NCBI RefSeq assembly: GCF_000018325.1
Contig: NC_009922.1
Coordinates: forward strand, 1,240,001-1,304,000
DNA: 64,000 nucleotides
Source: Alkaliphilus oremlandii OhILAs
GTDB taxonomy: Bacteria > Bacillota > Clostridia > Peptostreptococcales > Natronincolaceae
Reading direction: 5' to 3'
The position numbers and the translations under genes are program-made. The notes under the pieces were generated by a model. The model searched no databases, had not been told where the DNA came from, and saw only the letters and a program-made list of their open reading frames with translations. Position 1 is the first letter of the stretch. Each line of letters opens with the position of its first letter. This document shows positions 34,630-45,200 of this stretch, piece after piece.

Positions 34630-34770
34630 ATGAAAGAAGATAAAAAAATAGAGCAAGGCTTGAAAAAAGACAAGAGATGTGGCATATATACTTGTATTCA
34701 TTGTGTGATTAATACCTGTACCTTAGATGAATGTGATATGTACGAAAATGGATTTTTACAAGAAGGCTAA
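34630..34770 (+). CDS. 46-residue Cys-rich small protein
   Basis: This short reading frame starts at ATG 34630, about 10 nt after AAGGATGG, and ends at TAA 34770. The first 16 residues are highly charged (9 Lys, Glu, Asp before the first Cys). Then five cysteines follow in the pattern C-x4-C-x2-C-x4-C-x4-C (CGIYTCIHCVINTCTLDEC), and it ends in an acidic tail. Support for being real: a perfect consensus promoter just upstream, a plausible ribosome binding site and a terminator just after. It could bind a metal or iron-sulfur cluster, or form disulfides if exported, but no signal peptide is seen. I do not recognise a family. Confidence 0.68.
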   Translation: MKEDKKIEQGLKKDKRCGIYTCIHCVINTCTLDECDMYENGFLQEG

Positions 34771-34803
34771 AAAGTTTTTGCAAAATAGACCACATTAAAT
34801 GAA

Positions 34804-34841
34804 AACCTGTATAAAGAAAAGTTTCTTTATACAGGTTATTT
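34804..34841. terminator. Terminator hairpin between convergent genes
   Basis: AACCTGTATAAAGAAA (34804-34819) is exactly complementary to 34822-34837, followed by ATTTT. It ends the small Cys-rich transcript and faces the opposing ABC exporter operon. Confidence 0.85.
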
Positions 34842-34906
34842 TATTGTACGGATATTAAAATAAGATGAATGTTCTTTTGTACAAAATAAGGCCCTACACT
34901 TGATGT

Positions 34907-36982
34907 CTATAAACTTTCCTTATATTGCAATTGATAAAGCTTATAATAAATGCCTTCCATCTCTAAAAGTTCTTGATGACTTCCCATTTCCCTTAACTGA
35001 CCTTTATGAAGAACCATAATCTTATTGCAATTTTGGATTGTCGATAATCTATGGGCGATTGCAATGGAAGTTCTTCCTTGAATTAACTTTACAACGGCAT
35101 CTTGAATTAGCTCCTCAGTTTCGGTATCGATGTTTGAGGTGGCCTCATCTAAAACTAAGATGGAAGGATCTGTAGCGAGGGCCCTGGCAAAAGCAAGGAG
35201 CTGCCTTTGACCAGAAGATAAGGTAGAGCCTCTTTCCATTACAGGCTCGTCATATTGATTTGGTAGCTTTTCTATGAAATTGTGAGCATTGACATACTGG
35301 GCTATTTCCTTCATTTTCTCAGTTGAAATTTCAGTGTTATTTAAAAGGATATTGTCCTTGATCGTGCCTGTAAACATAAATACATCTTGTAGCACGACAC
35401 CGATATTTTTTCTGAGCGTAGAGAGTGGAATGTCCTTAATATTAATACCATCGATTAATATTTCCCCTTTTTGAATGTCATAGAATCGATTCATCAGGTT
35501 GATGATGGAAGACTTGCCAGCGCCTGTAGCTCCTACGAAAGCAACAGATTCTCCAGCGTTTATTTTAAAGTTGATATTTTTTAACACCCAGTCTTCATGA
35601 TTGTAGGCGAACCAAACATTCTTAAATTCGATGGTTCCTTGTAAGGATTCAATCTGTACGGGATGATCTGGATTTTCAATGTCAGCCTCCTTATCAAGCA
35701 AGGCAAATATCCTTTCGGAAGAAGCCATGGCCGACTGGAGAATATTATATTTTTCAGTTAAATCATTGATTGGCTGAAAGAACTGTTTGATGTAGTCAAT
35801 GAAGGCAACTAAAACACCGAATTGCAGAGAACCTCTGATGACATTGCCGCCGCCATACCATATGATAATGGCGATACCCATGGATTTTAGGACTTCCATC
35901 GAAGGACGGAATATGGAAAAAATGAAAATTTCTTTTTTATTCGCTTCTAAATATTCTCGATTAAAGGTGTCAAATTGCTGGGCCTGTTGTTTTTCTCTCT
36001 TAAAAATATGAACGGTTTTCATTCCAGTAAAATTTTCATTCAGCGTGGAATTAATTTGTGCCAGCTTGATTCGTACTTCTCGATAAATTTCCCTGATCTT
36101 AATACGGAAGATTGCCGTAGCCAGTAAAATCAGTGGAATTACGATGAAGGATAGCAGGGCTAATTGAACATTCATACGGACCATAATAATGACAACACCT
36201 AAGAGTATAAATAAATCCTTGAACATCGTAATTAGAACCTGGCTATACATCTCCTGCAATGTTTCGGTATCATTGGTAACTCTAGTGACCAATCGCCCAA
36301 CTGGATTTTTATCAAAAAAGCTCAAGGACATACCCTCCAAATGGGTAAATAGTTCCTGCCGAATATTCAATACAATTTTATTACTGGTATAATTTAGCAG
36401 ATAGGTCTGTGCATAGTTCAGCAGAAATCCAATGATGACCAAAAGAAAATAGATGAAAGCAATTTTTCTGATGGATAGAACATCCTCTTTTCTAAAGGAT
36501 TGAATCTCTTCCAAAGTCAATTTCCTCCCATGAAAGCTGCGGTCTTCATTCTTTAGGTCTAATATAAATTCGCCATTGGTTTCCACAATTTCGAATTCGG
36601 AGCTTTGGAGATCAACGTAACCATCGATTAAGAAGATATCCTGTCCATATTTGATTAGCTGTGCTATTTCCATAGAGGAACTTTGGTTTACGGCTTCCAT
36701 ATTTTTTTGTATGACATAATAACGATCTTCAAATAAAATAGCAGATTTATTTTCTGGAGCCTGATGGTACACTTCGATGGGTTTGTCATAAACATTGATA
36801 TAGTCATCAATGGCAATTTTTATTAAATAGGGTCCAGCGAGATCAATGCCAGCGATGATTACAACAACAAGAATACATGTTAGCAACCATGTCCAATAGG
36901 GCTTGGCATAAGATAAAAGCCTTGCCATTAACTTAGAATCGTAGGCCTTCCCTAGAACTTCTTCTTGATTAATATCCCTCAT
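34907..36982 (-). CDS. Heterodimeric ABC exporter subunit with catalytic ATP site
   Basis: The 691-residue half-transporter has six transmembrane segments and a nucleotide-binding domain: Walker A GATGAGKSS, signature LSSGQRQ, Walker B ILVLDEATSNID with catalytic Glu, and H-loop AIAHRLST. About 115 extra residues (about 50-165), lying between the first and second transmembrane segments, form an extracytoplasmic insert. The partner gene, transcribed first, ends 18 nt before this start. The pair resembles BmrC/BmrD and LmrC/LmrD multidrug exporters. Its signature has Ser in place of Gly (LSSGQ), matching a degenerate site with the partner. The substrate is unknown. Confidence 0.9.
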   Translation of the reverse strand: MRDINQEEVLGKAYDSKLMARLLSYAKPYWTWLLTCILVVVIIAGIDLAGPYLIKIAIDDYINVYDKPIEVYHQAPENKSAILFEDRYYVIQKNMEAVNQSSSMEIAQLIKYGQDIFLIDGYVDLQSSEFEIVETNGEFILDLKNEDRSFHGRKLTLEEIQSFRKEDVLSIRKIAFIYFLLVIIGFLLNYAQTYLLNYTSNKIVLNIRQELFTHLEGMSLSFFDKNPVGRLVTRVTNDTETLQEMYSQVLITMFKDLFILLGVVIIMVRMNVQLALLSFIVIPLILLATAIFRIKIREIYREVRIKLAQINSTLNENFTGMKTVHIFKREKQQAQQFDTFNREYLEANKKEIFIFSIFRPSMEVLKSMGIAIIIWYGGGNVIRGSLQFGVLVAFIDYIKQFFQPINDLTEKYNILQSAMASSERIFALLDKEADIENPDHPVQIESLQGTIEFKNVWFAYNHEDWVLKNINFKINAGESVAFVGATGAGKSSIINLMNRFYDIQKGEILIDGINIKDIPLSTLRKNIGVVLQDVFMFTGTIKDNILLNNTEISTEKMKEIAQYVNAHNFIEKLPNQYDEPVMERGSTLSSGQRQLLAFARALATDPSILVLDEATSNIDTETEELIQDAVVKLIQGRTSIAIAHRLSTIQNCNKIMVLHKGQLREMGSHQELLEMEGIYYKLYQLQYKESL

Positions 36983-37000
36983 TTTTACACCCCTAACGAT

Positions 37001-38749
37001 TTATTCACTCAGTATTTTTTCTTCCAGTAGCTGTTTTTGATAAAACTCATAATAAAGATATCGATTGCTTAATAATTGGGCATGGCTACCTTTTTCAACG
37101 ATTTTACCTTCGTCTAATACGATAATTTCATCACAATCCTTAATTGTAGATATTCGATGGGCAATCAAAATCGTTGTTTTATTTTTCATTTCTGATTTTA
37201 GTCCTGCTAAGATTTTCTCTTCTGTGTTGGTATCTACAGCGGATAAAGAATCATCAAAAATTAATATTTTCGGTTGTTTTATAAGAGCTCTTGCAATGGA
37301 AGTTCTCTGCTTCTGTCCACCAGAAAGTGTAACGCCTCGTTCGCCGACGAAGGTTTCATAACCATCTGGGAAGCTGACAATATTATCATGAACCTGAGCA
37401 ACTTTTGCAGCCCTAAGGACATCTTCCCTAGAAAAGTGATCCACGCCGAAACCGATGTTTTCTTCCAGTGTTGTGGAAAATAAGAAGCTGTCCTGATCCA
37501 CGTAGCCGATATTCTCTCGAAGGGATTGGAGTTGAATATGATGAATCGGATTATGATCCAAATAAATAGTGCCAGATTCTAAATTATAGAGCCTTAAGAG
37601 GAGATTGATGATGGTGGTCTTACCACTACCGGTTTTACCGATAATACCGAGACTGCTGCCGGAGGGTATATGAATTGAAAAATTTTCTAAGGCGTTATAC
37701 GCTGCATTGGGATATTTGAAGGTAACATCATCAAATATAATATCCCCTTTAAAATCACTGAGGACTATGGCATTTTTTGCATCAAATATTTCTGGCTTTT
37801 CCTCTAGTATTTTATTAATACGCTCCATGGAAGCGGCCCCTCTTTGCAGCAGATTAATAACCCATCCCAATGCCATCATTGGCCAAATGAGAAGAGAAAG
37901 ATAACTATTAAAGGCAACGAAATCTCCCAAGGAGATTTTTCCGTAGATAACCAAGGTGCTTCCATAAAGCATAGAAATTACGAAGCTTAGAGATGCCATA
38001 AGCTGAATAAAGGGATGGAACATTCCGGATATTTTTACTAAGGACATATTTTTATGAAACAGTAGCATATTTTTATAATTAAATTTCTTTATCTCTGCCT
38101 CTTCCTGAACGAAGGATTTTACTACACGGATTCCAGCGAAGTTTTCCTGGACCACATCGGTAAAAGCAGAGAAGGCTTCCTGGACCCCTTTAAATTTAGT
38201 GTTGATGGTTCGACCGAATCTCCAAATTGCAAAAGCAAGTATGGGAAGTGGTGCCAAGGAAAAAATAGTTAAACGTAAATCTGTAGTAGCGGACATCATA
38301 AAAATGGCGATGGCCGTCATGAAGATGGCGTCCGTAATCATAACAACGCCAGAACCTAAAGCCATTCGGATGGCACCGATATCGTTTGTAGCATGAGCCA
38401 TCAAATCTCCTGTCTTATGGGTATTATAATAATTGGTTGATAGGGTTTGAAGATGGGTGAACAGCATATTTCTAAGTTCATATTCTAGCTTTCTTGAAAC
38501 GACAACAATATACATTCTCCAAAGATAGCGAAAAATTGCAGTAGCAATCCCGATGGCGATTATGTATCCAGTGTATCTCAGAAGATCATTTACGGTTAAT
38601 AAACCTGCAGCGATATCATCTGTAAATCTTCTGAGCACTTCTGGAACTAACAATTGAGTGATATCTACAGCTAAAAGCCAAAAAATGCCCAGTATATAGG
38701 ACCACTTGTTCTTTAACAAGAAATCTTTCAGTGTTTTAAAATGCTTCAT
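37001..38749 (-). CDS. Heterodimeric ABC exporter subunit with degenerate ATP site
   Basis: The 582-residue half-transporter has six transmembrane segments, Walker A GKTGSGKTT, canonical signature LSGGQKQR, and Walker B ILIFDDSLSAVD. The catalytic glutamate is replaced by Asp, which is characteristic of the impaired site in heterodimeric exporters. The H-loop His is kept in LIAHRIST. It is the first gene of the two-gene operon, with GGAGGG upstream of ATG 38749. Together the two should form an asymmetric exporter, possibly for drugs or lipids. Confidence 0.9.
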   Translation of the reverse strand: MKHFKTLKDFLLKNKWSYILGIFWLLAVDITQLLVPEVLRRFTDDIAAGLLTVNDLLRYTGYIIAIGIATAIFRYLWRMYIVVVSRKLEYELRNMLFTHLQTLSTNYYNTHKTGDLMAHATNDIGAIRMALGSGVVMITDAIFMTAIAIFMMSATTDLRLTIFSLAPLPILAFAIWRFGRTINTKFKGVQEAFSAFTDVVQENFAGIRVVKSFVQEEAEIKKFNYKNMLLFHKNMSLVKISGMFHPFIQLMASLSFVISMLYGSTLVIYGKISLGDFVAFNSYLSLLIWPMMALGWVINLLQRGAASMERINKILEEKPEIFDAKNAIVLSDFKGDIIFDDVTFKYPNAAYNALENFSIHIPSGSSLGIIGKTGSGKTTIINLLLRLYNLESGTIYLDHNPIHHIQLQSLRENIGYVDQDSFLFSTTLEENIGFGVDHFSREDVLRAAKVAQVHDNIVSFPDGYETFVGERGVTLSGGQKQRTSIARALIKQPKILIFDDSLSAVDTNTEEKILAGLKSEMKNKTTILIAHRISTIKDCDEIIVLDEGKIVEKGSHAQLLSNRYLYYEFYQKQLLEEKILSE

Positions 38750-38917
38750 AATGGAATCCCTCCAGATATTTTGAGTTGCTAAATAACATTAATTCTATAA
38801 ATTTTTTGGAAATCCTTCTATGGTAGACTGATTCCCTTATAAGTTTAAGCAATATCCATTCTAGGGATACATATTTTAAGGATAAATTAGCAAAATAAGT
38901 GTAAGGAGGTGTTGTAT

Positions 38918-39103
38918 ATGAATTTAAACACAAAAGATATGATTACAAAAAAACTCTTAGATGCTCAGGAAATGGTTCGAGATTTTGAGATGTTCTCTAA
39001 GAAAACGGAGGATCGAGAAGTCGCCAATCTGTTTAAAAGCTTTGCAGAGGAAAGTGGTATGCAAGCGAGAGAACTTCAAAAATTGGTAGATAAGTATCAT
39101 TAG
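38918..39103 (+). CDS. Small helical hypothetical protein
   Basis: This 61-residue protein is predicted to be helical (KKLLDAQEMVRDFEMFSKKT, then VANLFKSFAEESGMQARELQ), resembling half of a rubrerythrin-like bundle, but it lacks a clear set of iron ligands. The start ATG 38918 follows TAAGGAGGT by 7 nt. It is divergent from the ABC exporter operon and has its own terminator. The function is unknown. Confidence 0.72.
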   Translation: MNLNTKDMITKKLLDAQEMVRDFEMFSKKTEDREVANLFKSFAEESGMQARELQKLVDKYH

Positions 39104-39142
39104 AAACGATCCTCTATAAAAATAGTGCTCCGCTTTAAATGA

Positions 39143-39189
39143 AAAAGCATGTATGAAGAAATATTTAAAGTTTCTTCATACATGCTTTT
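39143..39189 (+). terminator. Intrinsic terminator
   Basis: AAAAGCATGTATGAAGAAA pairs with its exact complement ending in TGCTTTT, across a 9-nt loop. Confidence 0.88.
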
Positions 39190-39246
39190 CTATTAAGGAA
39201 AAAATATGGCAAGATAATTTAAGTAGGTAGTAATAATAGGAGAAGC

Positions 39247-39255
39247 TGGTATAAT
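39247..39255 (+). promoter_or_regulatory. Extended -10 promoter
   Basis: TGG followed by TATAAT lies about 40 nt upstream of the MocR-type gene. Confidence 0.5.
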
Positions 39256-39292
39256 ATAAGAATAAATTAGATTATAAGGATGCTGATAATCA

Positions 39293-40777
39293 ATGAAACA
39301 TTTTGAAAATATTAATATTTCTAAGGAAAGAGGGGAGCACTTATATATCCAGCTTTATAAGGCCATTAAGGATCTTATTATTGAAGGAAAGCTCGATAAA
39401 GATGAAAAATTGCCGCCCATACGTAAATTAGCAGAAATTTTGAATGTTAACAATGTTACGGTGGTAAATGCATACCATATTTTACAGGAAGAAGGACTTG
39501 TGTATAAGAAAATGGGAAGTGGAACCTATATTTCGCCAGATTTCCTTACCTACGCCTCGGAAGAAAAGGAAAATAGCAGGATCACTTCCTTTTCATTAAT
39601 GGAGCAGGGACAAATACAAATTAACTCAGATATGATTAATTTTGCCAGTGCTGCACCTAAGGCCGAATTATTCCCAGTGGAGGATTTCAAAAAAGCTATA
39701 AATGAAGTTTTAGATCGGGACAAAGGAAATGCCTTTGACTATCAAGAGATACAAGGATATCTACCTTTAAGAGAGAAGCTGATAGCGTACGTCCGTCGGT
39801 ATGATATCGTGGCAGATATAAATATTTTACAAGTGATTTCTGGTGCCCAACAGGGTATCGATATTATTGCGAAGGCATTGCTAAACTATGGGGACTCCGT
39901 TATCGTAGAAAGTCCTTCCTATACAGGAGCAATGGCTTCTTTTAAATCCAGGGGTGCTAAAATCATTGATGTTAATATGCTGTCCGATGGAGTTGATATT
40001 GAAGACCTCGAAAGAAAAATACGTATTTTCCAACCAAAATTTTTATATCTAATGCCCAACTTTCAAAATCCTACAGGAATATCCTATAGTCGCAGTAAAA
40101 AAGAAAAAATTATGGAACTCTGTAGGCAGTATTCTATTTATGTAGTGGAAGACGATTATCTGAGCGATTTAAATTTCTATTCTAAAGATAATACCACATT
40201 AAAAAGTTTAGACAGAGATAATGAATATGTAATTTATATCAAGAGTTTTTCTAAAATACTGATGCCCGGCTTAAGATTGGGCTTTTTAATAGCACCCACC
40301 ATATTCTATGATAATTTAATTTTTGCAAAACATTCTTCGGATATTTCCACTTCAGGACTTTTGCAGCGAACACTGGAGCTATATTTTAAAGGCGACGCTT
40401 GGGATAACCATATTCAGCATATTGAAGAGGAGTATAAAAGCAGCTTTGACGTTATGGTCCGTTGTATTGAACAGTATATGCCGAAAGAAGTTCACTGCAT
40501 TCAGCCAAGCGGTGGCGTAAATTTTTGGTTTCGATTACCAGATTCTATTTCCACCAAAGAATTATACGAAGACGCCATCAATGAAAATATTGCTTTAGCA
40601 CCAGGAAGTTTATTTTTTCTCAATGAAAAGGACGATTGTCACTTTAGATTGAGCATCGCATCGCTGAATCATCAGGAGATCGAGGAAGGGACGATAAAAA
40701 TAGGAAAAATCGTTAAAAACTTATTAAATGGGGGTAATAATAAACTAAATAAAGAACGATATCGACCCATATTATAG
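39293..40777 (+). CDS. MocR-type transcription regulator (GntR DNA-binding and aminotransferase-like domain)
   Basis: The 494-residue protein has an N-terminal winged helix of the GntR family (about 10-85: LYIQLYKAIKDLIIEGKL, LPPIRKLAEILNVNNVTVVN, GSGTYI). A fold-type I PLP-dependent aminotransferase-like domain (about 115-480) follows, with the PLP lysine in YIKSFSKILMPGLRLGFL, NFQNPTG and VVEDDYLSDL. MocR regulators sense PLP or an amino-acid derivative; PdxR and GabR are examples. Its target may be the next gene or its own promoter; neither can be shown here. Confidence 0.92.
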   Translation: MKHFENINISKERGEHLYIQLYKAIKDLIIEGKLDKDEKLPPIRKLAEILNVNNVTVVNAYHILQEEGLVYKKMGSGTYISPDFLTYASEEKENSRITSFSLMEQGQIQINSDMINFASAAPKAELFPVEDFKKAINEVLDRDKGNAFDYQEIQGYLPLREKLIAYVRRYDIVADINILQVISGAQQGIDIIAKALLNYGDSVIVESPSYTGAMASFKSRGAKIIDVNMLSDGVDIEDLERKIRIFQPKFLYLMPNFQNPTGISYSRSKKEKIMELCRQYSIYVVEDDYLSDLNFYSKDNTTLKSLDRDNEYVIYIKSFSKILMPGLRLGFLIAPTIFYDNLIFAKHSSDISTSGLLQRTLELYFKGDAWDNHIQHIEEEYKSSFDVMVRCIEQYMPKEVHCIQPSGGVNFWFRLPDSISTKELYEDAINENIALAPGSLFFLNEKDDCHFRLSIASLNHQEIEEGTIKIGKIVKNLLNGGNNKLNKERYRPIL

Positions 40778-40812
40778 ATTAAAAAGATTATATTATAAGA
40801 AGGTGAGTGCTG

Positions 40813-41700
40813 ATGGAAACAATTAAAATTATATATAATCCCGATTCGGGAAGACAGATTGCACACAGGAATCTACCAGTTTTAGTTGATGTTTTAGTGA
40901 AAAATAATTATTATGTAAAAGTATTTCCTACGCAAAAACAATACGATGCAACAAGGGCTGCCTCCCAGGCATGCAAAGATGGTGATGATATTATTATATC
41001 CTTTGGTGGCGACGGTACCGTGAATGAAGTTGTCAATGGCATGATGGAAAATGACTATCGGCCGAAGCTTGCCATCTATCCGGCTGGTACAGTAAATGAC
41101 TTTGCAAACTATCTGCAGATACCTCGCAATATAGAAGAATTTGCCCAATTAATTCTACAGAAAAATACGATTTTATCGGATGTTGGTCGGGGAGGAGAGC
41201 GATATTTTTTAAATGTTGCAGCGGCAGGATTACTTACAGATGTGGCATATAAGGTTTCCTCTGAATCGAAAAGCATTCTAGGTAGATTTGCCTATTATTT
41301 TGAGGGTATAAGAGAGATACAAAGACAAATGTTCGATCCCATTAAAATAAAAATAACCTATGGCGATATCGTAGAAACGAAGGAGGTTCTCTTTTTTATC
41401 CTAGCAAATAGTGCTTCCGTAGGTGGTTTTAAATTTATAGCGCCAGAAGCTAGTATTAATGATGGCAAATTGGACTTAATGATTGTAGAAAAAGGGGAGC
41501 TCATGGATACGGCAAGTATATTCGTAAAAGCTCTGGTGGGAAACCACACACAGCATCCGAATCTAAAGTATGTTCAGGTAGATAGTATACGGATTGAATG
41601 TGAAGAAGAAATATTAATGGATCTAGATGGAGAACAATATGGAAAGCTACCCATGGATTTTAAGGTGGAAAAGCAAGCCATTCCGATCATTGTTCCATAG
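40813..41700 (+). CDS. Diacylglycerol-kinase-type lipid kinase
   Basis: The 295-residue soluble lipid kinase has the DAGK catalytic motif in IISFGGDGTVNEVVNGMM and the AGTVNDFANYL site, with LMDLDGEQ near the C-terminus. Relatives are DgkB and YegS, which phosphorylate diacylglycerol or other lipids. It starts at ATG 40813, 6-7 nt after AGAAGGTGAG, and 35 nt after the MocR gene, so they may be co-transcribed. Confidence 0.9.
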   Translation: METIKIIYNPDSGRQIAHRNLPVLVDVLVKNNYYVKVFPTQKQYDATRAASQACKDGDDIIISFGGDGTVNEVVNGMMENDYRPKLAIYPAGTVNDFANYLQIPRNIEEFAQLILQKNTILSDVGRGGERYFLNVAAAGLLTDVAYKVSSESKSILGRFAYYFEGIREIQRQMFDPIKIKITYGDIVETKEVLFFILANSASVGGFKFIAPEASINDGKLDLMIVEKGELMDTASIFVKALVGNHTQHPNLKYVQVDSIRIECEEEILMDLDGEQYGKLPMDFKVEKQAIPIIVP

Positions 41701-41789
41701 AAATTTTATACTTAAAGCATAAAGGAAGTTGTTAAAAAAATGTAATGTTTATGATAGAATAAATAGAGTATTTTAACAGGAGGACGGAT

Positions 41790-42236
41790 ATGAAAGAAGC
41801 TAGGTACGATGACAATATCATAGAAATAGAAAGAGAGATTCGGTATTTGTGTACTAAAATCAAACAAAAGGGGAGAGAGATTTTAGCGGACTTTTCAATT
41901 ACACCACCCCAGTTTGAGGCCCTACAATATCTAAATAATTGTCAAGGAATTACCATTGGAGAATTGAGTAATAAGATGTTTTTAGCTTGTAGCACGGTAA
42001 CGGATTTAGTAGATCGGATGGAAAAAAACGATTTAGTGAAAAGGGTTCGGGATGAGAAGGATAAAAGAGTGGTACGGCCACAAGTTTCAGAAAAGGGCTA
42101 TCAATTGATTGAAGAAGTTTTGCACGCCAGAAGGAATTACTTGGCAGACGTTATGAAAGATGTCAGTGAAAAAGATAGAAAGTTCATTTTAGATGGAATC
42201 ACGATGATTTATGAAAAATCTGTAGAAGATATATAG
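41790..42236 (+). CDS. MarR-family transcription regulator
   Basis: This 148-residue winged-helix protein has PPQFEALQYLNNCQGITIGE, LSNKMFLACSTVTDLVDRME and the wing VKRVRDEKDKRVVRPQVSEKG, a typical MarR pattern. MarR proteins are usually small-ligand repressors acting on neighbouring genes. The giant signalling gene starts 30 nt downstream, so it may be in the same transcript. Confidence 0.92.
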   Translation: MKEARYDDNIIEIEREIRYLCTKIKQKGREILADFSITPPQFEALQYLNNCQGITIGELSNKMFLACSTVTDLVDRMEKNDLVKRVRDEKDKRVVRPQVSEKGYQLIEEVLHARRNYLADVMKDVSEKDRKFILDGITMIYEKSVEDI

Positions 42237-42266
42237 AGAATATGAAAATATTAAGGATGTGCTGAG

Positions 42267-45200
42267 TTGGAATTAATTAATAGTCGATATAAAATTTTAA
42301 ATTGTATAGAGCAAGATCATTATTACAGCCAATATGTGGTGTTGGATCTGATGAAAAAAGGAGAAAAATTCATATTGAATTTAGTCCAAAACACCCAGGA
42401 TGCAAAACCATTTATTGAATATTGCTCCAACAACTTCTATGAAATTTCATCGTATAGTCAAGAAAGTATATTAAATATCTATAGCTATGGAATTGTGGAA
42501 ACCATAGATGATAAGTTGATTGAAGAGATGATATTCTTTTATACAACGGAATATGTAGAAGGAATGAGCCTATTAGATTTAAAAGAGCCTTTAGATCAGT
42601 TGGCATTGTATGAAGTGTACAAACAACTGTCTAGAGCGTTAGATTATTTGCATTTCCATGGTATCGTCTATAAATATATTGGTGTAGAGACCGTTAAAAT
42701 AATAAAGAAAGACGACAGGGTTATGGTAAAGCTGGCAGATATCATCAGTACCCATCGAATGGAAGTCTTTAATAACTATTTGCATCCTTTAACACGTATT
42801 TTTTTATCGCCAGAAACTTGGTCTTATCCGATCAATTCAAGCTCAGACATCTATTCCTTAGGCTCCTTAATGTATTATTTACTGACATTAAGCTACCCAA
42901 ATGGTAAAGACTTAGAACAACATCTTAAAAATATGGAGGGACATAGCATAGAACGCAAACTATTGATGATGATTCAAAATATGACCAGAAAAGAAGCTCA
43001 CAATAGATATCGAACCCTCCATGAATGCAATGAAGATATTGTGAAAATTTATGGCACCAACGAGGTTATTGAAAATTTAAAGGATATTGATAAAATTAAC
43101 TTCCAGACATCCATTATTGGTAGGGATCATGAAATAAAGCAGGTTTTAGAGATCTGTGATGTTGGTAGAGGCAAACTGAATAAATTTACAAAAAATTTAG
43201 TTCTTGTAAATGGAGATAAAGGAATCGGAAAAACAAGATTTTTAAAAGAGATTAGCCACTTGATGAAATGGAAAAAATACAAAACCTTCCATATTGACAT
43301 TCATAGCAATCAATATAGTTCTAGGGACATCATAAGTGCTATAGTAAAGCAGTATATCAAAATTTCTCCAGAAGAATATATTGAGAAATATGGTCTAGAG
43401 CTGGTGAAACTGGTTCCTGAACTGGGCGTAACAAGAAAAATCATTCCTTCTTCGGCGTTACCCAGTGAACAGGAGAAACTTAGACTTTATGATAGAACCG
43501 CCAATTTTATTTTAGATGTATCCATCGCCCATCCCTCTGCAATATTATTGGACAATTTTGATTCTTCCGATGGCTTTATTGTAGAGTTTGTAGACTATCT
43601 GCTCAATCTAAATAAAGTCAAAAATGCACCTATTTTATTGGTATTGGCCTATCGGGAGGATAATTTTGACTTTATTGAATATGCAGATTACATCTACCGG
43701 TGGAATTTAAACAACGCACTCAATATTAAATTAAGCCGACTGACCATAGAAGAAACATCGAAAATGGTCAAGCACATTTTAGGCTGGCATAAAGAGCCTT
43801 TAAGATTTGCCACTCGGCTCATGAAGGATACGGAAGGCAATCCAAGCTATATCGAAGAGGTTATGAAGGAACTGTATACACAACAGATTATAACCTTTAA
43901 CTATAGCACTCAATACAGAGGGTTTGCACCCCATATCGCCATCGATGATTATAATGAAATTGTCATATCTAAAAATGTGGATGAATCCATTGTAAAGCAG
44001 CTCCAGTCCCTAGACAAAAAACTAAGGGAGATATTAGAAATCGTTTCCTTATTTAATACATCCATCTCCAGAGATATTATTATCAGTATGATTGGTAGTG
44101 AAAATGAAGATTTCGAACATATTTTATTGCAACTGACACAATTAAAGATCTTAAATGAAAAATTTGATGACTGGGGCTATACCTATGGCTTCTACAATCA
44201 AGACTTTAAAAAGCAAATATACAGAAGTATTGAAGAGCATAGAAGAAATGATTTACATATTAAAGCCAGTATAGTGCTAGAAGAGCTCTACATGAAGGAA
44301 GATCGGGAAAATAAGGATGAACTTATATTTCATTTGATACAGTCGGGACAGAATGACCGTTCCATAGACTATTGTATCGAATCTGGTATTGGTATGTTGA
44401 AAATTTTTGCTTACGAACAAGCCTATACGATTTTTATGCAAGCACTTGAATTGTTAGAGGATGATAGGGACCCAAGGAAGCTTTCTGTGCTGCTCCATCT
44501 TGGAGAAATTAATCAAAAGCTGATAAAGAACAAGGAATCCATCTCCTATTTAAGCAATGCGATGAAGTTGGCAAAAATACAACATAAAATGGAAGAATAT
44601 ATTGATGCTAAAACCAGTATTGGACTCATTTATTCTATACGGAATGAATTTCAATCTGCTCAAACGTACTTTATGGAATCTATAGAAGAGGCCACTGAAA
44701 TTCAATATTTTGATGGTGTAATGAAGGCTGCCTATTCTTTAGGGAGAGTCTATATGAGTACAAGAGACTTGGAAAAAATGAAATGTATCATCGATCAATA
44801 CTATAATTATGCGCTGGATCAGAAAAACATATACTACATGGGGATGTTTATCGGATTAAAGGGGATCGTAGAGTACTTCCAAGAGAATATAGAAACTGCG
44901 TTAAGTTATTTTGAACGTGCCGTAGAATATTTAGAATCTGTAAATAAGATAGAGGAAACAGCAAGGCCCATCAATAACATTGGGGTTATCTATAATGATC
45001 ATTTTCAAGATACTCATACAGCAAGAGAATATTACCAAAGGGCTTTGACGATTTCTGAGCAATATCGTATAGCCGATGGGATCATTACGTTTAGCAACAA
45101 CTTGGCAGAAAGTTATCGCTTAGAGCATAATTATCAGGAAGCCATCGATGTATTGATCAATACGAGTTTAGGGATGGCGCTGGAATACGAAGATGAAATG

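Noticed and set aside
34630..34770. The Cys-rich peptide as a SCIFF-type or other radical-SAM-modified precursor
   Set aside because: The cysteine spacing differs from SCIFF and no maturase gene is adjacent.
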